This document shows positions 1 through 8,728 of a stretch of 63,205 bases of DNA, piece by piece (within the stretch, counting starts at the first letter, position 1; each line of letters opens with the position of its first letter). The notes under the pieces are model-generated. The model was not told the origin of the DNA. It made no database searches and saw only the letters and a list, made by a program, of their open reading frames with translations. The position numbers and the translations under genes are program-made. This stretch comes from Gammaproteobacteria bacterium (GTDB lineage: Bacteria; Pseudomonadota; Gammaproteobacteria; Arenicellales; Poriferihabitantaceae), in assembly GCA_024644945.1 (NCBI GenBank), contig JAHEGU010000014.1:1-63205 (forward strand), written 5' to 3'.

Positions 1-240
1 CTCAGGCTTTGCAACAAGCTTTTTCAGCATGGCCGCCGAGGTATCGACTGCGGCGATTGATTTCACGCGAGGCGCAACATGCGAAGTCAGAAGGCCGGTA
101 CCGGCGCCAAAATCCATGACTGCCATCTTCTCAGCCAATGGAACATGTGCAAGGATGGAGGCGCCAATCGCAGAAGAGAGTTGTGCGCGCATCTGATTGG
201 CATCCCAGTCACTAGCTTTTTCTTTAAAGAGGTCGGACAT
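1..240 (-). CDS. class I SAM-dependent methyltransferase (3' end outside window)
   Basis: The first 80 codons are present; the gene runs off the left edge. The reverse strand reads MSDLFKEKASDWDANQMRAQ, then a glycine-rich SAM-binding motif I (VMDFGAGTGLLT, about residues 41-52) and an acidic motif II (AAVDTSAAML). This is the N-terminal half of a Rossmann-type methyltransferase of the generic Methyltransf_11/25 kind. The substrate cannot be told from this piece. The ATG at 238-240 is the first start after an in-frame gap, but the Shine-Dalgarno sequence is weak. It lies 3' of the tRNA-Leu gene on the same strand. Confidence 0.8.
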   Translation of the reverse strand, partial: MSDLFKEKASDWDANQMRAQLSSAIGASILAHVPLAEKMAVMDFGAGTGLLTSHVAPRVKSIAAVDTSAAMLKKLVAKPE

Positions 241-324
241 TGGTATTCTTTAAAAAGGAAATTTCATCTTAACTCTAAACTCTAACGTCAGACTGCCCCA
301 GAATACTTTTACGACTTAAAGATT

Positions 325-409
325 TGGTGCCGAAGGAGGGACTCGAACCCTCACGCCGTGAAGCACAGCCCCCTCAAGACTGCGTGTCTACCAGTTCCAC
401 CACTTCGGC
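325..409 (-). tRNA. tRNA-Leu (anticodon GAG)
   Basis: On the minus strand the acceptor arm starts GCCGAAG and pairs with CTTCGGC just before an encoded A-CCA 3' end at 325. The anticodon stem CAGTC/GGCTG encloses loop TTGAGGG, so the anticodon is GAG. The long variable arm and the T-arm GGTTCGAGTCC are typical of a class II leucine tRNA. It sits about 45 bases beyond the secG stop and is probably co-transcribed with tpiA-secG, an arrangement common in gammaproteobacteria. Confidence 0.95.
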
Positions 410-453
410 TATTTGGAATCCTTTTTTATCCGTTTGAATTATATCTTTAAACT

Positions 454-840
454 TTATTCTGGCGCCGCCGGCACGTCGGTTTCTTGAGTGGCGGTTGCGG
501 GCTCCGTTGTTTCGCTCTGTGGGACATCACTTTCGGTCGTTTCAGACTGGGCCCCTTGTTCGACCTGTTGCATTACAGAGCCTTCGATGACACTTTCTGG
601 GGCTTTCTGTTGAGAGTAAAAGTAAGCGAGGCTGAGGCTGGTGATGAAGAACAGGGTGACCAGAATTGATGTGGTGCGGCTTAAAAAGTTCGCTGCACCG
701 ACCGCGCCGAAAAGAGATTGTGATGAGCCGCCGCCAAAAGCTGCGCCCGCGTCGGCGCCCTTGCCTTGTTGAAGCAGAACCAGGGTAACGATTGCCACGG
801 CAACCACTAAATGCACAACGAGTAACAGATTGGAAATCAT
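454..840 (-). CDS. secG: preprotein translocase subunit SecG
   Basis: Small inner-membrane component of the SecYEG protein-export channel. The 128-residue protein has two hydrophobic segments (about residues 3-22 and 50-72) separated by the conserved cytoplasmic loop [21 protein letters not shown] Glu/Thr/Pro-rich hydrophilic tail follows, of the low-complexity type seen in many SecG proteins. Its ATG overlaps the tpiA stop codon (ATGA), indicating translational coupling. The order tpiA-secG-tRNA-Leu is the usual one in gammaproteobacteria. Confidence 0.95.
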   Translation of the reverse strand: MISNLLLVVHLVVAVAIVTLVLLQQGKGADAGAAFGGGSSQSLFGAVGAANFLSRTTSILVTLFFITSLSLAYFYSQQKAPESVIEGSVMQQVEQGAQSETTESDVPQSETTEPATATQETDVPAAPE

Positions 841-1616
841 GTGTCAGATCCTTGGGGTGCCGCTTTGGTCGCGGCTCTACAAATTGCAATAAATTCTTCG
901 GCCTTTAATGCGGCGCCGCCAATCAGGCCACCGTCGATATCGGGCTCGTCTAATAGATGTGCAGCGTTGTCCGGTTTCATACTGCCACCATAGAGTATAT
1001 GGGTTTTATTGGCGACCGCACTATCGTGTTGTTTTAAAAGATTGCGGATAAATTCGTGCACCATCTGCGCCTGCTGTGGCGAAGCGGTGAGGCCGGTGCC
1101 GATGGCCCAAACCGGTTCATAGGCGATAATGGCATGGGCCACTGTGTCGATGCCGCAATGGTCGATTACAGCTTCCAGTTGTCGTTCGATAATGTATTCG
1201 GTGATATCGGCTTCGCGTTCCGTTTGGGTTTCGCCAACACAAAGTATAGGAGTCAGGCCGAATTCCACCGCGGCGCTGACTTTAGCCGCGATCAGGTCGT
1301 CGGTTTCACCATGCTCGGTGCGACGTTCTGAATGACCTACGATAGTATAGTGGCCGCCGGCGTCGGTAATCATGGGGCCGGCAATCTGGCCGGTATGGGC
1401 ACCGGAGGCATTCACATCGATATCCTGGGCTCCGGTCTGTATTACGGTGTGTTCGACCAGATTACTGACCTCGGCCAATAGTGTGGCGGGAGGGCAGAGG
1501 ATAACACCAATAGCGTGAAATTCCTTTTGGACTTCAACCAGGGCGCCGCAAAGTTCCCGGGCCATGGCCTGGGTGCCGTTCATCTTCCAGTTGCCTGCTA
1601 CGATGGGGTGGCGCAC
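837..1616 (-). CDS. tpiA: triosephosphate isomerase
   Basis: Interconverts dihydroxyacetone phosphate and glyceraldehyde 3-phosphate in glycolysis, gluconeogenesis and the Calvin cycle. The N-terminus [13 protein letters not shown] carries the substrate-binding Asn/Lys. The electrophilic histidine is in IVGHSERR, the catalytic glutamate in [11 protein letters not shown], and the phosphate-binding GGA near the C-terminus. The length of 259 residues is normal. The start is GTG at 1614-1616. The gene overlaps secG by four bases. The enzyme is needed for carbon flow from the RuBisCO/PRK genes at the other end of the window. Confidence 0.97.
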   Translation of the reverse strand: MRHPIVAGNWKMNGTQAMARELCGALVEVQKEFHAIGVILCPPATLLAEVSNLVEHTVIQTGAQDIDVNASGAHTGQIAGPMITDAGGHYTIVGHSERRTEHGETDDLIAAKVSAAVEFGLTPILCVGETQTEREADITEYIIERQLEAVIDHCGIDTVAHAIIAYEPVWAIGTGLTASPQQAQMVHEFIRNLLKQHDSAVANKTHILYGGSMKPDNAAHLLDEPDIDGGLIGGAALKAEEFIAICRAATKAAPQGSDT

Positions 1617-1700
1617 TTGATTTGGGTCGGTTTTGGGGGGTGGGGATGGTACCCGTGGAGGGGTTGGAAATCAATGGGTTGGGAGTGGTTCCATACCGCC

Positions 1701-1722
1701 ATCATGGACTCCGTCCCATGAT
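1701..1722. repeat. perfect 7-bp inverted repeat upstream of tpiA
   Basis: ATCATGG (1701-1707) and CCATGAT (1716-1722) are separated by 8 bases, within the 198-base gap between tpiA and the MFS gene. It could be a hairpin in the tpiA leader or an operator. No T-tract follows on either strand, so a simple terminator is unlikely. The rest of the gap shows no gene. Confidence 0.4.
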
Positions 1723-1798
1723 CTCCGCTAGATTTACTAGGTCTTAAGTCAAGCGCGCGGCACCTGGATAAGGACTATATAAATTGCGGGTGCCTTTG

Positions 1799-1825
1799 GA
1801 GATCCCGACTTTCGTCAGGATGACG
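1799..1825 (-). repeat. REP-like hairpin element, copy 1
   Basis: On the minus strand this 27-base element begins CGTCAT and contains the imperfect stem CCTGAC-GAAA-GTCGGG. It matches a second copy at 38390-38416 in about 20 of 27 positions by eye. At stem position 5 the copies differ on both arms so that pairing is kept (A-T here, G-C there). The general form, GTCAT plus a C/G-rich stem around GAAA, recalls dispersed extragenic palindromes of proteobacteria. This copy overlaps the end of the MFS transporter gene and supplies its stop codon. Confidence 0.5.
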
Positions 1826-2978
1826 AGAGAGTTGCAATGTGTGCCGGGTTGGTCAATTGGCGGATAAAGTATATGGAGAGGGCTAGAATGCTGATGGAGA
1901 AGATGATGACGGCTTGCCAGCCGAGGTGGCGGTAGAGGAGGACGGGGAGCCATGAGCCCAAGGTGCCGCTCAGATAGTAGACCGAAACGTAGATGCCGTT
2001 GACGACGCCTTTGTGTTCTTTTGCAATATGGTTGACATAGCCGGAAAGGGTGGCGTGTATCAGGAACATAGCGCCGGCGAGTAGCAGCATCATGATGAAC
2101 AGGATCGCGAGTTGTGGCGCGAGGTAAGTTACAAGAGCGATAATGTTAGCGATGACCGCTGCAATTAAAACTTTTTGCTCACTCTTCATTCTTTTAACCA
2201 ATCCTTCACTCATGATGGCAGCGGGGATGCCAATGATGTATCCAAAGTAGACCATTGAGATTAGAAAACTGCTGGCATTTGGATCGATTTCTTTGATGCG
2301 AAAAGGCAGTAGAGAAAGAATGCCGAGGAAGACGAAGAAGATCGCGAACAGGGTGAGATAAGCGAAGGTGTAGTCAGGAACCGCGAGCACGCGACCTATG
2401 GCTTTGCTATCCAGTCGGCTGAAATTGACCTCGGCGTCGGCATCGATTTTGTTTGTGAGCAGAAGCGGAATGATCAGCGCAATACCCAAGACGAGGAACA
2501 CCCATTGCCAGTCCAGGGTGGAGGCCAGGTAGCCGCTCAATACGCGGCTGGAAAATCCGCCTAGGATAGTCGCGGCAACATAGAGGCCCATAGTGCGACG
2601 CAATGCCGTGGATGACGACATCGTGGCGCAGTAGGTCATCAGCGAGGTAAACAATGCAGGTAACAGCAGGCCCTGAATAAAACGCAAGGTTATTAGGTGC
2701 CAGAATTCAGTGGCGAAGAAGAGAGCCGCCTGGTCAACGATCAACAAAACGAGGGCGATCTGCAACATGCTTCGAGCCGGCACGGCCTGCAGAAAGTAGC
2801 CGTAGAAGATGGGCGCAAGGCCTAACGGGAGCAAAGTGACGGTGATCAGTAAAGCGGCATCACTCATGGGAACCCCGAACTCGGTAACGAGTTGCGGCAG
2901 AATAGGTTGCGGGGTGTACAGGGTGCAGAACGTCAGGAAGGTCGTAAACAGAACGATCCCGAGCTGGCTGCGGGTCAT
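1815..2978 (-). CDS. MFS transporter
   Basis: A 387-residue integral membrane protein with about 12 hydrophobic helices, consistent with the Major Facilitator Superfamily. The first helices read IVLFTTFLTFCTLYTPQPIL, and the loop after helix 5 is short. The family resembles the inner-membrane exporters annotated YnfM-like or arabinose/efflux MFS; the substrate is not predictable. Its last codons (S-S-stop) fall inside a REP-like repeat, so the present C-terminus may have been set by insertion of that repeat. It lies 19 bases downstream of the EEP hydrolase gene and is likely co-transcribed with it. Confidence 0.85.
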   Translation of the reverse strand: MTRSQLGIVLFTTFLTFCTLYTPQPILPQLVTEFGVPMSDAALLITVTLLPLGLAPIFYGYFLQAVPARSMLQIALVLLIVDQAALFFATEFWHLITLRFIQGLLLPALFTSLMTYCATMSSSTALRRTMGLYVAATILGGFSSRVLSGYLASTLDWQWVFLVLGIALIIPLLLTNKIDADAEVNFSRLDSKAIGRVLAVPDYTFAYLTLFAIFFVFLGILSLLPFRIKEIDPNASSFLISMVYFGYIIGIPAAIMSEGLVKRMKSEQKVLIAAVIANIIALVTYLAPQLAILFIMMLLLAGAMFLIHATLSGYVNHIAKEHKGVVNGIYVSVYYLSGTLGSWLPVLLYRHLGWQAVIIFSISILALSIYFIRQLTNPAHIATLSSS

Positions 2979-2997
2979 GGTTATAAGCGCTTGAGTC

Positions 2998-3858
2998 TTA
3001 AAGGTCGATCTCGGTCCAGACCGGGAAATGGTCGGAGCCGATGGCGTCGCTGTCTACTCGACAACTTTTAATTCGATGTCGTAATGCCGCGCTGACGAAG
3101 CAGTAGTCCAGGGTGGCGGGTTGGTCATCAACTTCAGAAGTGTGACCTTCGATTCGATTGTTACCTGCCTGGATCCAGGCGTCGACGAATCCGTCAGGGC
3201 TCGTGATCAGGCCACCGTAATCGCTCACTGGACCGACGATGGCATGGTATTCGACGCTACCCGGTTGGCAGTTGAAGTCGCCCATCATAATGGCTTCGGC
3301 GGGCACATCTTGATCTGAAATACCGGCTTCGTAATCTTTCCCTCTTATGTCGCCGCACATGGGGGCACCTTCGTGGATGGCGTTTCTATGAATGTGGAGA
3401 AGTTTCTCTACCTGGGGCATGCGGGTTTCGCTGGCCAGGTGAGTCAGGTGAATCGAGTAGATGCGAAGTCGTGTGTCGTTACAATCGATGGTGGCTTCAA
3501 TTGCAGAGCGCTGGATACTGAGCGGATCGACGCTTCCACGCTTTGGCAACAGATGATGGCGGTTCCTGAGAATCGGAAATTTGCTTAACAGCATATTGCC
3601 GAACTGACGACGTCTGTTTTCTGATGGCATGGCGTCTTCAACATGGAGGTCGACACCGGGGCCGTAGGTCCAGTAGTAATCGGGGAGGTGTTCCGTGAGG
3701 ACTTTGACCTGGTCCTGCATGTCTGTGTGGTGCCAGTAACGATCGACTTCCTGCAGGGCGATGATGTCTGCGCCGCGCACTTCATTAGCGATGCGTTCGA
3801 GATTGACCTGGCCGTCCTGGCCTTTGCCGTATTGGATATTGTAGGTGACGAATTGCAT
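2998..3858 (-). CDS. endonuclease/exonuclease/phosphatase (EEP) family protein
   Basis: A 286-residue protein of the DNase I-like EEP superfamily, which hydrolyses phosphodiester or phosphomonoester bonds with a divalent metal. Visible motifs in order: N-terminal TYNIQYGKG, metal-binding glutamate in IIALQEVDR, IYSIHLTH, MGDFNCQPGS (catalytic Asp/Asn) and the terminal SDHFPVWTEI carrying the catalytic histidine. No signal peptide is seen, so a cytoplasmic location is likely. The substrate may be nucleic acid, a sugar phosphate or a lipid head group; the sequence does not decide. It lies between the sulfotransferase and the MFS gene on the same strand. Confidence 0.85.
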   Translation of the reverse strand: MQFVTYNIQYGKGQDGQVNLERIANEVRGADIIALQEVDRYWHHTDMQDQVKVLTEHLPDYYWTYGPGVDLHVEDAMPSENRRRQFGNMLLSKFPILRNRHHLLPKRGSVDPLSIQRSAIEATIDCNDTRLRIYSIHLTHLASETRMPQVEKLLHIHRNAIHEGAPMCGDIRGKDYEAGISDQDVPAEAIMMGDFNCQPGSVEYHAIVGPVSDYGGLITSPDGFVDAWIQAGNNRIEGHTSEVDDQPATLDYCFVSAALRHRIKSCRVDSDAIGSDHFPVWTEIDL

Positions 3859-3912
3859 TATGTTAGTTTACTTGGGTTTCTTGTGTTCGTCGTCCTGAGG
3901 GACGTGGCCTGG

Positions 3913-4644
3913 TTACACCGTTAGTCGATGCTGATACAAAACCTGGTAATACGGCTCGGCCTGGTCGGCGATCTGCTGCATTTCAGGGTTGAGGTTAAGT
4001 GGTTTTTCCTCGTATTCGGCGAAGCCGGTGGATTTCCATACCGAGTCGTACCAGTATTTTCCCCACACGCCGTCTGAGTCGCGTTTTCCTTCAGGCCAGG
4101 CGATCATTTCGGTGCGAAACGGGATGTCAAGCTGGCTGCACATCGCCCGCAGCATGGCGTCCGGATCGAGCAGGAAGTCTTTGCTGTCGATCACCATGGG
4201 CATAGTGCTGGTGGTTTTGATGACGTAGTCGAACAGCTTGGCCTGCTGTATGAAACCGAGGTCGTCGAGGGTGAGGTCGGGGCGGACGGCGCCGTAGGAG
4301 GCGACGACTTGGTCCGGTTGTCTGATCAGGAAGCAATTGGTGAGACCGCGCACCCAGTCTTGATTCATTTCCGGCAGCAGGTGCATGGTCATATGCTTCT
4401 GATAAAACACGGGCGAATTGTTGGGTGCGTCACCGAGGCAGCGTTCTGCAATCGACTCCCAGTCGGTGCCCTGGTCGGCGATGATCTCTTCCGCGCCGGG
4501 GTGGGCGATACCGGTTCGAAATAAATAGTGTCCGTACATCGGTTCGTCCCAGACTTCCGTGTCGGGCCGGTTCTCGAACGCGCGCATCATGGCGGTGGAA
4601 ATATTACGCGGCCCGGACCACATGGCAATACGCAGCCTGGTCAT
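3913..4644 (-). CDS. sulfotransferase-like P-loop protein paired with a class IV aminotransferase
   Basis: A 243-residue protein starting RIAMWSGPRNISTAMMRAFE, in which SGPRNIST resembles the 5'-phosphosulfate-binding loop of PAPS-dependent sulfotransferases. A later QPDQVVASY segment fits the 3'-phosphate-binding region. A true sulfotransferase would move sulfate from PAPS to an acceptor, but many relatives are uncharacterised. The start ATG overlaps the aminotransferase stop (ATGA at 4641-4644), so the two are translationally coupled. From memory, plants have a protein in which these two domains are fused, which would support a shared pathway. Confidence 0.75.
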   Translation of the reverse strand: MTRLRIAMWSGPRNISTAMMRAFENRPDTEVWDEPMYGHYLFRTGIAHPGAEEIIADQGTDWESIAERCLGDAPNNSPVFYQKHMTMHLLPEMNQDWVRGLTNCFLIRQPDQVVASYGAVRPDLTLDDLGFIQQAKLFDYVIKTTSTMPMVIDSKDFLLDPDAMLRAMCSQLDIPFRTEMIAWPEGKRDSDGVWGKYWYDSVWKSTGFAEYEEKPLNLNPEMQQIADQAEPYYQVLYQHRLTV

Positions 4645-5549
4645 GATTCGGCGTCGATCATTTCCAGGTAAAGTTTCTGCAGTCTTTCGACGATCGGACC
4701 GCGTCCGCCGGAACCGATCTGACGACCGTCAATGGCGCCGACAGGTGCGACCCCGGCAAAGGTGCCGGTGACAAAACTTTCATCAGCGCCGTAGACGTCG
4801 GTAAGACTGAAGTTTTTTTCGAACACTGGGATTTTGTTCTGTTGGCATAGCCGAATGATATTGCCTCGGGTGATGCCGCCGAGGCAGTAGTCGCCGGTTG
4901 AGGTCCAGACTTCGCCTTTACGCACTATGAAGAAATGGGTCGAGTTACAGGTGGCGACGAAGCCGTGAGGATCGAGCATCAACGCTTCATCGGCGCCGGC
5001 TTTAGAAGCCTGAATGCAGGCGGTGATGCAGTTGAGCTTGGAGTGGCTGTTCAGTTTCGGATCCTGGACGTCGGGGTAGCCGCGGCGGACATGCACCGTG
5101 AACAGTTTCATGCCGCGGGTCAGCGTATCCGGCAGAGCGGTTTTATATTCCGGAATGATGACGATAGTCGGCGGTGAGATGGTGACGCGAGGGTCCTGGT
5201 AGGGGGTGGCTTTGAGCCCGCGTGTGACCATCAGGCGGATATGCACGCCGTCTTCCATGTCGTTGGCGGCGAGGGTGTGATACAGGCGCTCAGACAATTG
5301 TTTTTTGCCCACCATCATGTCCATGTCGATAGCTTTAGCGCCCTCGTATAATCGATCCAGGTGCTGCTCGAGAAAGGCGATCTTACCGTGGTGCACACGC
5401 AAGCCTTCCCATACCCCATCGCCTAAGACAAACCCGCTGTCGAATACGGAAACCTTGGCCTCGTTACGCGGAAACAGGCGGCCGTTGATATCGATCAGAA
5501 TCGAGTGGTTGCGCGGATCGTCGTGATAATCGTGTGTTCCTTTCATCAT
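4641..5549 (-). CDS. class IV PLP-dependent aminotransferase (branched-chain / D-amino-acid type)
   Basis: A 302-residue fold type IV aminotransferase of the IlvE/D-alanine aminotransferase/4-amino-4-deoxychorismate lyase group. The PLP-binding lysine is in LNSHSKLNCI, the phosphate-binding loop is LGGITRGNI, and the C-terminal TGTFAGVAPV loop is typical. The N-terminus VFDSGFVLGDGVWEGLRV also matches. Specificity cannot be assigned with certainty: the spacing is not that of housekeeping IlvE, and a non-branched-chain substrate is possible. It heads a minus-strand set with the overlapping sulfotransferase gene and then the EEP and MFS genes. Confidence 0.88.
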   Translation of the reverse strand: MMKGTHDYHDDPRNHSILIDINGRLFPRNEAKVSVFDSGFVLGDGVWEGLRVHHGKIAFLEQHLDRLYEGAKAIDMDMMVGKKQLSERLYHTLAANDMEDGVHIRLMVTRGLKATPYQDPRVTISPPTIVIIPEYKTALPDTLTRGMKLFTVHVRRGYPDVQDPKLNSHSKLNCITACIQASKAGADEALMLDPHGFVATCNSTHFFIVRKGEVWTSTGDYCLGGITRGNIIRLCQQNKIPVFEKNFSLTDVYGADESFVTGTFAGVAPVGAIDGRQIGSGGRGPIVERLQKLYLEMIDAES

Positions 5550-5821
5550 GGTGTTTGGTCCAGTTTGCCCTGGTAGTTAACCCATCGGAGAATAGTGGAA
5601 GCTGGCATAAAATCAATAGTTAAGAATCGATGTCGTGATTTGCTGCATATTCACAGGAACTATGGAGATATTGTTGCCTTGTTCCGCCAGGAAATTTCCG
5701 CTAATCTGGGCGTGTGCGCAATTAAAAAAACTAGAGCTCGCTATGGCACGAAGCGTTCGCTCCGATTGACCTCGATTCACCGAACAACTGATAAGTTTAA
5801 GTCTAAATCGGGAACAAACCC

Positions 5822-7177
5822 ATGCGGAGAAACTCAAATCTACGACGCCTGTCGAAACGACTTTCAAGCGGCAAGAAAAGCTGCGAGGAGGTGGTCATAG
5901 AATGTATGGTCATGGCGGATACCGAAGACGGATTATTTACCTGGCTCGATCCAAATGTGATTGAGCAGGCCAAGAAGATTGATCTTGCCAGGGAGTCCGG
6001 TGATCTGCCGCCGCTTGCCGGTATTCCGATCACCCTTAAAGACCTGTTTAATGTTAACGGCCAGAAAACTACTGCGGGGTCCAAGGTGCTCGATGCTATT
6101 GGATCAGAGGCAACCGAAGACGCCGAAGTGGTGGCGCATTTACGGGATGCGGGGATGCTGTTTCTTGGGCGCACCAATATGAGCGAATTCGCTTTTAGTG
6201 GAATGGGACTGAATCCGCACTTTCCTCCGCTTTACTCAGTGTGGGATCGCAAGACCGGCCGGCTTCCCGGGGGCTCTTCTTCAGGTAGCGCGGTGAGTGT
6301 GGCCCTGGGGGTTGTGCCGGGCACAGTGGGATCCGATACCGCAGGATCTTGTCGTATACCGGCCGCGTTTAATGGCATCGTTGGTGTCAAGCCGAGTTAC
6401 GGCAGGTTGTCACTTGACGGAGTGTATCCCCTGTCTCCAACTTCGGATGCGCCGGGCCCGCTTGGAGTAGATGTCGACACCTGTTTCATATTGGATCATG
6501 TGATGACTGGTAGGCTCGGTGGTGAGCTGCCGAAAATGTCTCCGGAAAATACCATGAACATGCGGTTGATGGTGCCCGACGGTATCGTCATGGAGGATCT
6601 GGACATGGAAGTCAATATGGCCTTCCGCCGTGCGATGAAGCGGCTCAAGGCAGGCGGGGTAGATGTGGTGACCGGCACCTTATCCGCGGTTGATCACAGC
6701 GTCGATATGTTTTTCAATCGCCCGGTGGTGTTGTTTGAGGCCTGGCAGCATCACATGAAGATGTTGGAACTGTATGGTGATTTATATGACCCTTTTGTGC
6801 GCCAGCGAATCGGAGGGGGTAGGACTGTGACGGCTGAAACCCAGCATCAACGATACGAGGAGAAAGCCGAGCTGGTGAAATTTTTCAACCACGATTTTGC
6901 TGAAGCGGAAATCGACGCGCTGGTGTATCCCACCGTGGCCTGTATTCCGCCTGCGGTGTCGGAGACCGAGGATCTGGAGCGCATTGGGGCAGTCAACCTG
7001 CGCTGCCTGCGCAATACCGCATCGGTCAACTACTATGACGGCTGTGCAATCTCCTTGCCGTGTCATGAACAGGGCATGCCGCCAGCGGGTCTGATGATCT
7101 GCTGCCCTCACGGACAGGATGAGAAGCTTTATAATCTGGCGGCGAAAGTTGAATCAATATTGAGTGAAGACGAATGA
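5822..7177 (+). CDS. amidase (amidase-signature family), nitrile pathway
   Basis: Hydrolyses carboxamides to acid and ammonia; here it probably acts on the product of the neighbouring nitrile hydratase. The 451-residue protein shows the amidase-signature Ser-cisSer-Lys apparatus: lysine in [10 protein letters not shown], the glycine/serine loop [10 protein letters not shown], and the nucleophile region [12 protein letters not shown]. The ATG at 5822 gives normal family length; the upstream GGGAAC is a weak ribosome binding site. Its stop overlaps the nitrile hydratase alpha start (ATGA). The GatA subunit is an alternative, but no gatB or gatC is nearby and the context favours a catabolic amidase. 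Confidence 0.9.
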   Translation: MRRNSNLRRLSKRLSSGKKSCEEVVIECMVMADTEDGLFTWLDPNVIEQAKKIDLARESGDLPPLAGIPITLKDLFNVNGQKTTAGSKVLDAIGSEATEDAEVVAHLRDAGMLFLGRTNMSEFAFSGMGLNPHFPPLYSVWDRKTGRLPGGSSSGSAVSVALGVVPGTVGSDTAGSCRIPAAFNGIVGVKPSYGRLSLDGVYPLSPTSDAPGPLGVDVDTCFILDHVMTGRLGGELPKMSPENTMNMRLMVPDGIVMEDLDMEVNMAFRRAMKRLKAGGVDVVTGTLSAVDHSVDMFFNRPVVLFEAWQHHMKMLELYGDLYDPFVRQRIGGGRTVTAETQHQRYEEKAELVKFFNHDFAEAEIDALVYPTVACIPPAVSETEDLERIGAVNLRCLRNTASVNYYDGCAISLPCHEQGMPPAGLMICCPHGQDEKLYNLAAKVESILSEDE

Positions 7178-7803
7178 GTAATCATCAGCATCCGCATCAT
7201 CATCACACCGCGCCGCTGAGCGAGATCGAACAGCGGGTCAAACAGCTCGAAACCCTGCTGGTGGATAAGGGGCTGGTGGATCCGAGGGCTATGGATGAAC
7301 TGGTGGATACCTACGAACATCGGGTCGGACCGCGCAACGGTGCACGCGTGGTCGCCAGGGCCTGGACGGATCCGGAATACAAACAGCGCCTGCTAGAAGA
7401 TGCCACCAGCGCGATTATGGAGATGGGCTATGCCGGTCGTCAGGGTGAGCATATGCAGGTTGTGGAAAATACCGATAAGGTACATAACATGGTGGTGTGT
7501 ACCCTGTGCTCCTGTTATCCCTGGCCGGTGCTGGGTTTGCCGCCGACCTGGTACAAGGCATCGAGCTATCGGGCGCGTGCGGTAAGTGAGCCGCGGGCGG
7601 TGCTCGAAGAGTTTGGTGTCCACCTCGATCCGGATGTCGAGGTGCGAGTTTGGGATTCAACCTCTGAAATTCGTTATCTGGTGTTGCCACGCCGACCAGA
7701 TAACACCGAACATCTCAATCAGGATCAACTGGCTGAGCTGGTGGAACGCGACGCGATGATCGGTGTGGCGCTGGTGCCTGCGCCCACGGAGGCCGCGGCC
7801 TGA
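7174..7803 (+). CDS. nthA: nitrile hydratase alpha subunit, cobalt type
   Basis: Catalytic subunit that hydrates nitriles to amides. The metal-binding motif is C109-T-L-C112-S113-C114 followed by [10 protein letters not shown]. Threonine in CTLCSC marks the low-spin Co(III) class; the iron class has serine there. The two later cysteines are normally oxidised to sulfinic and sulfenic acid. The length of 209 residues is normal. The N-terminus is strikingly histidine-rich (five of residues 4-11). The gene overlaps the amidase stop and shares its stop (TGATG) with the beta start, so the operon is tightly coupled. Thiocyanate hydrolase gamma is a close relative, but a separate alpha and beta of this size favour nitrile hydratase. 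Confidence 0.95.
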   Translation: MSNHQHPHHHHTAPLSEIEQRVKQLETLLVDKGLVDPRAMDELVDTYEHRVGPRNGARVVARAWTDPEYKQRLLEDATSAIMEMGYAGRQGEHMQVVENTDKVHNMVVCTLCSCYPWPVLGLPPTWYKASSYRARAVSEPRAVLEEFGVHLDPDVEVRVWDSTSEIRYLVLPRRPDNTEHLNQDQLAELVERDAMIGVALVPAPTEAAA

Positions 7804-8462
7804 TGGACGGGGCCCACGATCTGGGTGGGATGCATGGCTTCGGTCCTGTCGACCGCAGTCAGCAGCAGAACTTCGTCGGAGAGTGGGAGGAGAAAGTATT
7901 TGGACTGACCCTGGCTTGTGGCATGCAAGGCAAATGGAATCTGGACCAGTCGCGCTTTGCCCGCGAACGCATGGATCCGGCGCACTATCTTGGGAGCAGT
8001 TACTACGAGCATTGGCTGCATGGGCTTGAATTGCTGTTGTTAGAGAGTAAGTTGCTCAGCATTGAAGAGTTAGAAAGTGGAATAGCCAATCCAGCGGGTG
8101 TATTCGAGCCGGTGCCGCAAGAACGTGTGCCGGGTTTATTGGAGCAAGGAAGCCCGACTTTGATGGAATGCGAACGTAGCGCCATATGGCAGGTTGGAGA
8201 CCGGGTGCGGATCCGCAATGAGCATCCCCATCACCATACGCGCGTGCCCCGCTATATCCGTGGACGCTGCGGGGAGATCATGCGGCATTATGGTGCCCAT
8301 ATTTTTCCTGACGCGCATTCGGAGCGTGGTGAGAAAGTGCCCGAGCATCTGTATAGCGTGCGGTTCAGTGGCGAGGAGTTGTGGGGAGACAAGGCCGCTG
8401 AAGCCAAGAGTGCGATTTTTGTTGATGTGTTCGAGCCCTATATCGAAGGCACGGCGTCATGA
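7803..8462 (+). CDS. nthB: nitrile hydratase beta subunit
   Basis: Partner of the alpha subunit; it contributes arginines that contact the oxidised cysteines. The 219-residue protein starts with the diagnostic [16 protein letters not shown] and ends with the SH3-like barrel: FQVGDRV-type IWQVGDRVRIR, HTRVPRYIRGRCGEI, LYSVRFSGEELWGD, and VDVFEPYI. All family landmarks are intact. It overlaps the alpha stop by one base and the activator start by four bases, consistent with stoichiometric co-translation. Confidence 0.95.
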   Translation: MDGAHDLGGMHGFGPVDRSQQQNFVGEWEEKVFGLTLACGMQGKWNLDQSRFARERMDPAHYLGSSYYEHWLHGLELLLLESKLLSIEELESGIANPAGVFEPVPQERVPGLLEQGSPTLMECERSAIWQVGDRVRIRNEHPHHHTRVPRYIRGRCGEIMRHYGAHIFPDAHSERGEKVPEHLYSVRFSGEELWGDKAAEAKSAIFVDVFEPYIEGTAS

Positions 8463-8725
8463 GTGTTGAACTGCTTTCCACCCAGCCCCAGGAAGACGGT
8501 GAACCGGTGTTCGACGCGCCCTGGCAGGCGCGCACTTTTGCCATGGCTGTCAAGCTTTACGAATCCGGTCTGTTCAGCTGGAAGGAATGGTCTGATCGGT
8601 TGTCGGAGAACATCTCACTTTTCGAGCAGCGGGCTCAGGTCACTGACAGCGAAGATTATTATTCGCTATGGCAGCAGACCCTTGAACAGTTTATAGAGGA
8701 ACGCCTGGATCCGCAGGATGAATAG
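8459..8725 (+). CDS. nitrile hydratase accessory protein (activator, beta-like)
   Basis: An 88-residue protein resembling the N-terminal half of the beta subunit (FDAPWQARTFAMAVKLYESGLFSWKEWSDRL). These small proteins (NhlE/P14K type) act as self-subunit-swapping chaperones in cobalt nitrile hydratases, bringing metallated alpha to the holoenzyme. Its ATG overlaps the beta stop (ATGA). It lacks the cysteine-bearing segment of alpha, so it is not catalytic. The gene completes the amidase-alpha-beta-activator order. Confidence 0.9.
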   Translation: MSVELLSTQPQEDGEPVFDAPWQARTFAMAVKLYESGLFSWKEWSDRLSENISLFEQRAQVTDSEDYYSLWQQTLEQFIEERLDPQDE

Positions 8726-8728
8726 TCG

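Noticed and set aside
3880..3910. Third copy of the REP-like element (CGTCCTGAGGGACG)
   Set aside because: It forms a small hairpin but lacks the GTCAT...GAAA layout shared by the two accepted copies.
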